A stretch of DNA of 64,000 bases from Bin80 sp965207565 (GTDB lineage Bacteria > Bacteroidota > Rhodothermia > Rhodothermales > Bin80), in the NCBI GenBank assembly GCA_965207565.1, contig CBDBMQ010000033.1:124001-188000 (forward strand). The letters run 5' to 3'. Both the position numbers and the translations under genes were made by a program. How positions within the stretch are numbered: the stretch's first letter is position 1; every line of letters begins with the position of its first letter. The notes under the pieces were generated by a model. It did not search any database. It was not told the origin of the DNA and was given only the letters and a program-made list of their open reading frames with translations. Below are positions 60,087 through 64,000 of this stretch, piece by piece.

Positions 60087-61304
60087 ATGAGCAAGACGGT
60101 CGTACTTATTGGTACGCTGGATACCAAAGGCCCCGAAATGGCTTACTTGCGTGATCGCCTACAAGCGTTAGGCCTATCCACCATTGTGATTGATTCTGGA
60201 ATTCTTGGGGAGCCGCTGGACATCGTACCGGATATACCCCATGAAAAATCAGCAACCTACGCAGGATTCAGTCTTGAAGCCATGCGCTCGGCGGGTAGTC
60301 GGGGGAAGGCCGTTGCACTGATGCGGGAATCACTCAGGAACCTCATGTTGGAGTTGTATCGAAGCGGACGCCTTGATGCAGCGGTGAGCATGGGCGGCGC
60401 GGAAGGAGCAGTCATGGGGGCAGCGGCAATGATGGTTCTTCCCGTTGGTGTACCGAAAGTGCTGGTGTCCCCCATTGCCTCAGGACATCATTTTTTTGCA
60501 CCACTGGTTGGTACACGCGACATGATGATTGTCCACTCAGTGGTGGATATTTTAGGGTTGAATCCTATCGCCTGCAGCGTTTTTGACAATGTAGCTGCAG
60601 CGCTGTATGGGATGGTTGTACATGGTCGTGGTCTTGCCAAACCCCAGGGACGCAATATTGCGATCACGATGCTGGGAAATACCACAACGGCTGTAATGGC
60701 TGCAAAGACCCGCCTGGAAAGTGCTGGATATGAAGCGGTGATTTTTCACTCCAACGGTGTGGGCGGTCCCGCCATGGAAGAGTTGGCGGCACAGAATCAG
60801 TTCGTCGGTGTGATTGACTTTACAACCAACGAGGTGTACGATCCACTTGTGGGAGGAATTCACGACGGTGGACCTGACCGATTAGAAGTGATCGGCCGCC
60901 TCGGGTTGCCACAAGTGGTCGTCCCGGGATGTATTGACTTCAGTGTCTGGAATGCGGGGACCGTACCGGACATGTTGCGTGATCGTCCTATGTATGACCA
61001 TAATCCAGAATATGTACTGGTTCGAGCTTCCAGCGATGAAATGGCAGAACTGGGGAGAATCTTTGCTCGAAAACTCAATCCAGCCAAGGGACCCGTCAAA
61101 ATGGCGATCCCTCTCCAGGGGTTATCGATTCCCAATGTGCCGGACGGCGTGTTTTGGGATCCCGATGCTGATGCCAGATTCATAGGCGAGCTAAAACAGC
61201 ACTTACGTACGGACATTCCCATAGAACTCTACGAATGCCACGTGAATGACCCTGCTTTTGGGGAAGCCGTGGCAGATTTATTCATCCAACTGATTGAAAC
61301 ATAA
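60087..61304 (+). CDS. Tm-1-like ATP-binding domain protein (UPF0261)
   Basis: A 405-aa protein of the family that includes the tomato Tm-1 resistance protein N-terminal domain. The start VVLIGTLDTKGPEMAYLRDR is the hallmark (GTLDTKG), followed by a middle SMGGAEGAVMGAAAMMVLPV and FHSNGVGGPAMEELAAQNQF. Bacterial members cluster with catabolic genes and may act on small organic acids or CoA adducts, but the reaction is unknown. ATG 60087 is chosen over GTG 60081. The preceding stop is inside or adjacent, implying coupling. Confidence 0.87.
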   Translation: MSKTVVLIGTLDTKGPEMAYLRDRLQALGLSTIVIDSGILGEPLDIVPDIPHEKSATYAGFSLEAMRSAGSRGKAVALMRESLRNLMLELYRSGRLDAAVSMGGAEGAVMGAAAMMVLPVGVPKVLVSPIASGHHFFAPLVGTRDMMIVHSVVDILGLNPIACSVFDNVAAALYGMVVHGRGLAKPQGRNIAITMLGNTTTAVMAAKTRLESAGYEAVIFHSNGVGGPAMEELAAQNQFVGVIDFTTNEVYDPLVGGIHDGGPDRLEVIGRLGLPQVVVPGCIDFSVWNAGTVPDMLRDRPMYDHNPEYVLVRASSDEMAELGRIFARKLNPAKGPVKMAIPLQGLSIPNVPDGVFWDPDADARFIGELKQHLRTDIPIELYECHVNDPAFGEAVADLFIQLIET

Positions 61305-61309
61305 ATATC

Positions 61310-62236
61310 ATGATCGCATCATCACGGAACGACCTTAGCCATCTACCTAAACTCACCGACGGAGACGATGACTTTCGGGCACAATTTCTGTCGTGGGATT
61401 TAGGAGACCTGACCATGACGGATATCAGGAATTATCTCCAACACAAGGATATCATTCTAGTCCCGGTGGCAAGTCTGGAGCAGCATGGGCCCCATTTGCC
61501 CCTCTATACGGACACCATCACTGCTGTACATATCTCTCAGCGAGTCGCTCAATTGATTGGCATCGTGCATGCCCCGCCTATCTGGATGGGGTACTCACCG
61601 CAGCACATGCATGAGCCAGGTGAGGGGCGTGGTACCATTACGGTACGAAGTACTACGCTTTTGGCCGTCATGCATGATGTTGCTCGCAGTTTGATCCATC
61701 ACGGATTTAACCGGATCATTTTCATCAATGGTCATGGCTCAAATATCAAGGTAGTGGATCCGGTCCTAAGAAAACTCCGCTACGAAACAGGAGCCCTGAT
61801 CAGCTTTGTAAAGCCATATATGGAGCGATATACCGGCATACTGGAGGGGCTCATGGAGAACCCGTCCGAGGAGACACCGGGTTGGCATGCCAGTGAATTG
61901 GAGACTGCGCAGGACTTGGCATGGAACGAAGATTTGGTTCGAATGGAGAGAGCTGCATACACCAAGGCTCATATTCCTGATTTTCTGCCACGCTCGTTCG
62001 CCAAGAAGGATGGAATGCCTGATGTGGAGTTCGAGGGCTACACGTATTTCAACTTTCCCATGGATCACCATGAGTTTATTGAAAGCGGAGTTATTGGCAA
62101 TCCGCTGCGTGCGACCAAAGAAAAGGGGGAAGAAGCGTTTCGGCGCTTATCCGAGCATGTGGCCCGCGGCATTTTAGAACTCATGAATGTCCCGGTAACG
62201 GTCCACAACCGCGAGTTTGTAGATCGGGTAATGTGA
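61310..62236 (+). CDS. Creatininase-family hydrolase
   Basis: A 308-aa metal-dependent amidohydrolase of the creatininase fold. Metal-ligand motifs are PVASLEQHGPHLPLYTDT, INGHGSNIK and GWHASELETAQDL. Family members open cyclic amides or remove formyl groups, for example creatininase and MftE/FAPy deformylase. Which one applies here is unknown. It follows the Tm-1-like gene by 5 bp and completes the plus-strand run, so all four gene products probably act in one degradation pathway. Confidence 0.87.
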   Translation: MIASSRNDLSHLPKLTDGDDDFRAQFLSWDLGDLTMTDIRNYLQHKDIILVPVASLEQHGPHLPLYTDTITAVHISQRVAQLIGIVHAPPIWMGYSPQHMHEPGEGRGTITVRSTTLLAVMHDVARSLIHHGFNRIIFINGHGSNIKVVDPVLRKLRYETGALISFVKPYMERYTGILEGLMENPSEETPGWHASELETAQDLAWNEDLVRMERAAYTKAHIPDFLPRSFAKKDGMPDVEFEGYTYFNFPMDHHEFIESGVIGNPLRATKEKGEEAFRRLSEHVARGILELMNVPVTVHNREFVDRVM

Positions 62237-62262
62237 CAGGTTGTCAGACGAGCGTGAGCCGA

Positions 62263-63147
62263 TCAGATCAGTGGGAGTAAGGTTTCGGCAGAGCGTCGAA
62301 CATGCATCTCGTAGAAGTCGGTGCTGAAGACACTGCTGCCGTGATCCTCCAAAAACTTGCGCTCGGAGTCCGAGATTCCTTCCGGGTTCAAGTCAACGCT
62401 GCCTGGAAATCGGTTGGCCGGTGTTCGATCAAGAGGAGGGCAAAATTCGACAGAAAGAGCACCATCGTAGCCGACATCCTTGAGCGCTTTAATGATTGCT
62501 GACCAGTCGAACGATCCCATACCACAGGCCATTCGGTTATTGTCTGCAACATGAAAATTCACCAGGCGACTGCCTGCTTCATAAATTGCACCGATTGGAT
62601 CATCTTCTTCCAGATTCATATGAAAGATGTCCAGGCAAACGCCACAATCCGGGGCCACAGCTTCCGCGAGGGCCAATGCCTGAGCCCCACGATTGACGAA
62701 GTAGGTTTCGAATCGGTTGATCGGCTCAATGCCAATTTTCACGTTACATTCGCGGCCACAGGCGTTGATTTCTTTCAGCGCGGCAACGCACCAGTCCCAC
62801 TCGTTTTCCGGCGTTGAATCCGGGACAACTTTGCCGACGGTGCCAGGGACCACCGAAATCACTTCTCCACCCAGTGCACCCACCATTCGGATACAGTCCT
62901 TCACATAGGTCACGGACTTTGCACGCTGATCTTCGTCTTTCGCGAGCAGGTTGCGCTCATCCAGCATCAAGGTCACACTTCCCCAACACCGCACCCCATG
63001 ATCATCCAGAAGTTTCTTGACCTGATTTGGATCATATTTATAGGGTTCACCCTGGATTTCCAGAGCTTTATACCCATACTTGACCAATCGCTTAACGGTC
63101 ACTTCAAGCGGTTCTACTTTCATCCAGTTATGAATTGCAAGGTACAT
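62263..63147 (-). CDS. Sugar phosphate isomerase/epimerase-like TIM-barrel protein
   Basis: A 294-aa AP-endonuclease-2-type TIM barrel. Motifs are VKRLVKYGYKALEIQGEP, KIGIEPINRFETYFVNRG, and VCLDIFHMNLEEDD, the latter two carrying metal-binding Glu and His as in xylose-isomerase-like epimerases (tagatose 3-epimerase group), and VNFHVADNNRMACG. It converges on the creatininase-family gene with a 26-bp gap. The function is probably epimerisation of a keto-sugar or hydroxypyruvate-like compound; substrate is unknown. Confidence 0.86.
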   Translation of the reverse strand: MYLAIHNWMKVEPLEVTVKRLVKYGYKALEIQGEPYKYDPNQVKKLLDDHGVRCWGSVTLMLDERNLLAKDEDQRAKSVTYVKDCIRMVGALGGEVISVVPGTVGKVVPDSTPENEWDWCVAALKEINACGRECNVKIGIEPINRFETYFVNRGAQALALAEAVAPDCGVCLDIFHMNLEEDDPIGAIYEAGSRLVNFHVADNNRMACGMGSFDWSAIIKALKDVGYDGALSVEFCPPLDRTPANRFPGSVDLNPEGISDSERKFLEDHGSSVFSTDFYEMHVRRSAETLLPLI

Positions 63148-63396
63148 TTGGTTTTAGGCAGAAAGGAAGGGGTTTTCTGAAATATAATCTCTTCTGAGAT
63201 ACCAAGGCCGTGGATCACCCTGAAATCAAAACTATAATTCCCACATTCCTGATCCTTGCAAGGGTATTTCAGATTCCCATCTACAATCGTAAATGGCCAT
63301 GTTTGATATCAAGGGTAACAGTATTTGAAAGGATTTGCGCAAAAATCTGCTATTTCTGCATAGAACTGTTCCCGGATCTAGGGGTAATGTAATACC

Positions 63397-64000
63397 CTAT
63401 CCTATAAGTGCACCACCATCATTTTCGCATTCAATAGCCATCCAGCACAGTAGCTTGATATCATGTGGCTCTATGAGAGGCAGAGGTTCAGGAGGCTGAC
63501 TTGGCTCTAAGCCCGTATCCAGAGTATATTCCACGAGTTCATGTGATAGGGTATATCTCTCCGATCGATCGGGATCTTCCTTGGACTTAAACCGGGCTCG
63601 AAGTTCGTTCTGCTCACGACGTGGCCAAGGCGATTCCAGAATGTCAAGTGCCTTTCTTGTGTGATCCGAGTTTATATCTCGCGGAGGGAATTCACGAATG
63701 AATTCGGCAACCTGCTGATTGATACGATCCACTTTGGGTTGTAGATTAGCCGGATCTGTCTCGTGCATCCAGTGTTCCAGAATGTGAGACTGAGCAACAT
63801 TCCAGAAGTCATATACATGCTCATGAAATCCATCTGGGTACCAGATTGGAGTATTTTCTTCACATTCAATCATGCGCAGGCATGTCCCCATCTCATGAAT
63901 GATGGATTCTGTTCCATCGGCTGGTTTCCAGTCGGGAGTTGCCGGAATGAAGCGTAGGTAAGTGCGTTCATAGTCTGAATCATGTCCTACGATCGCGCAA
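63397..64000 (-). CDS. Hypothetical protein, 5' truncated by window edge
   Basis: The frame is open to the right edge, so the start lies outside; an in-frame ATG at 63891 is internal. Visible sequence is acidic and Trp/Pro-rich (AIVGHDSDYERTYLRFIPAT; PIWYPDGFHEHVYDFWNVAQ; LPLIEPHDIKLLCWMAIECE). No signal, membrane helix or known motif was recognised. It is separated from the TIM-barrel gene by about 250 bp in which I see nothing. Confidence 0.55.
   Translation of the reverse strand, partial: CAIVGHDSDYERTYLRFIPATPDWKPADGTESIIHEMGTCLRMIECEENTPIWYPDGFHEHVYDFWNVAQSHILEHWMHETDPANLQPKVDRINQQVAEFIREFPPRDINSDHTRKALDILESPWPRREQNELRARFKSKEDPDRSERYTLSHELVEYTLDTGLEPSQPPEPLPLIEPHDIKLLCWMAIECENDGGALIG

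Overview
The window looks like a chromosome segment of a Bacteroidota/Rhodothermota-type bacterium. This placement is an inference from gene content: a six-bladed beta-propeller lipoprotein, a lipoprotein sulfatase, ThuA-domain proteins, CreD, a single-chain GcvP and a PhoB/PhoR-type pair. It also fits the scarcity of strong Shine-Dalgarno sequences before most starts. GC looks close to 50 percent. I see no rRNA, no CRISPR array and no tRNA I could support.

Layout. 1-3855: a PotABCD-like ABC importer operon, cut at the left edge. 3924-7247 (minus): a four-gene run, ruvA, a Tat-exported glycosylasparaginase, trmB with an extra C-terminal domain, and an O-methyltransferase. 7301-8962: murJ. 9366-10469: a propeller lipoprotein. 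10620-11686: a 1067-bp near-identical second copy of the ruvA/murJ start, joined to a decayed mobile segment (11687-13442) holding a zinc-finger primase fragment, a tandem helix-turn-helix repeat protein, a ribbon-helix-helix-like protein and an MT-A70 methyltransferase remnant. 13452-22458 is mostly housekeeping: NYN ribonuclease-like protein, YqgE, FolE/QueD, a HIT protein, an outer-membrane-like protein, a CDF exporter, CoaE and a two-component pair.

22732-24176 is a TnpB-only element with about 23-bp terminal inverted repeats and a perfect 8-bp target duplication, which is not expected of IS200/IS605 elements. After an SLC12-like transporter (24271-26496) comes one open frame in which the N-terminal part of an ISNCY-like transposase is fused to a glycogen synthase (26695-28722). 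28830-34477 is a three-gene cassette (TerB_N/TerB_C protein, BrxD-like ATPase, Lhr-like helicase) that may be a DNA-processing or defence module.

34790-44229: a ThuA protein, a frameshifted sulfatase, an S9 peptidase, a RecB-nuclease/RNase H/SF1-helicase fusion and a sorbosone-dehydrogenase-like protein. 44288-45344: an 18-bp perfect palindrome, an orphan gene and a decayed IS21 istA. 45739-46235: two coupled PspB-like small membrane genes, the second with an in-frame stop. 46305-52539: rnc, gcvP, creD and a DUF4143 ATPase. 53260-55284: a DDE insertion sequence flanked by CTAG. 55292-57170: a second ThuA protein and an ImmA/IrrE peptidase. 57543-63147: a catabolic cluster (FAD oxidase, Fe-S protein, Tm-1-like protein, creatininase-family hydrolase, divergent TIM-barrel isomerase). 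The right edge cuts an unrecognised gene.

The best candidates for something undescribed are the TIR/TSD-bounded TnpB element, the transposase-glycogen synthase fusion and the TerB/ATPase/helicase cassette.
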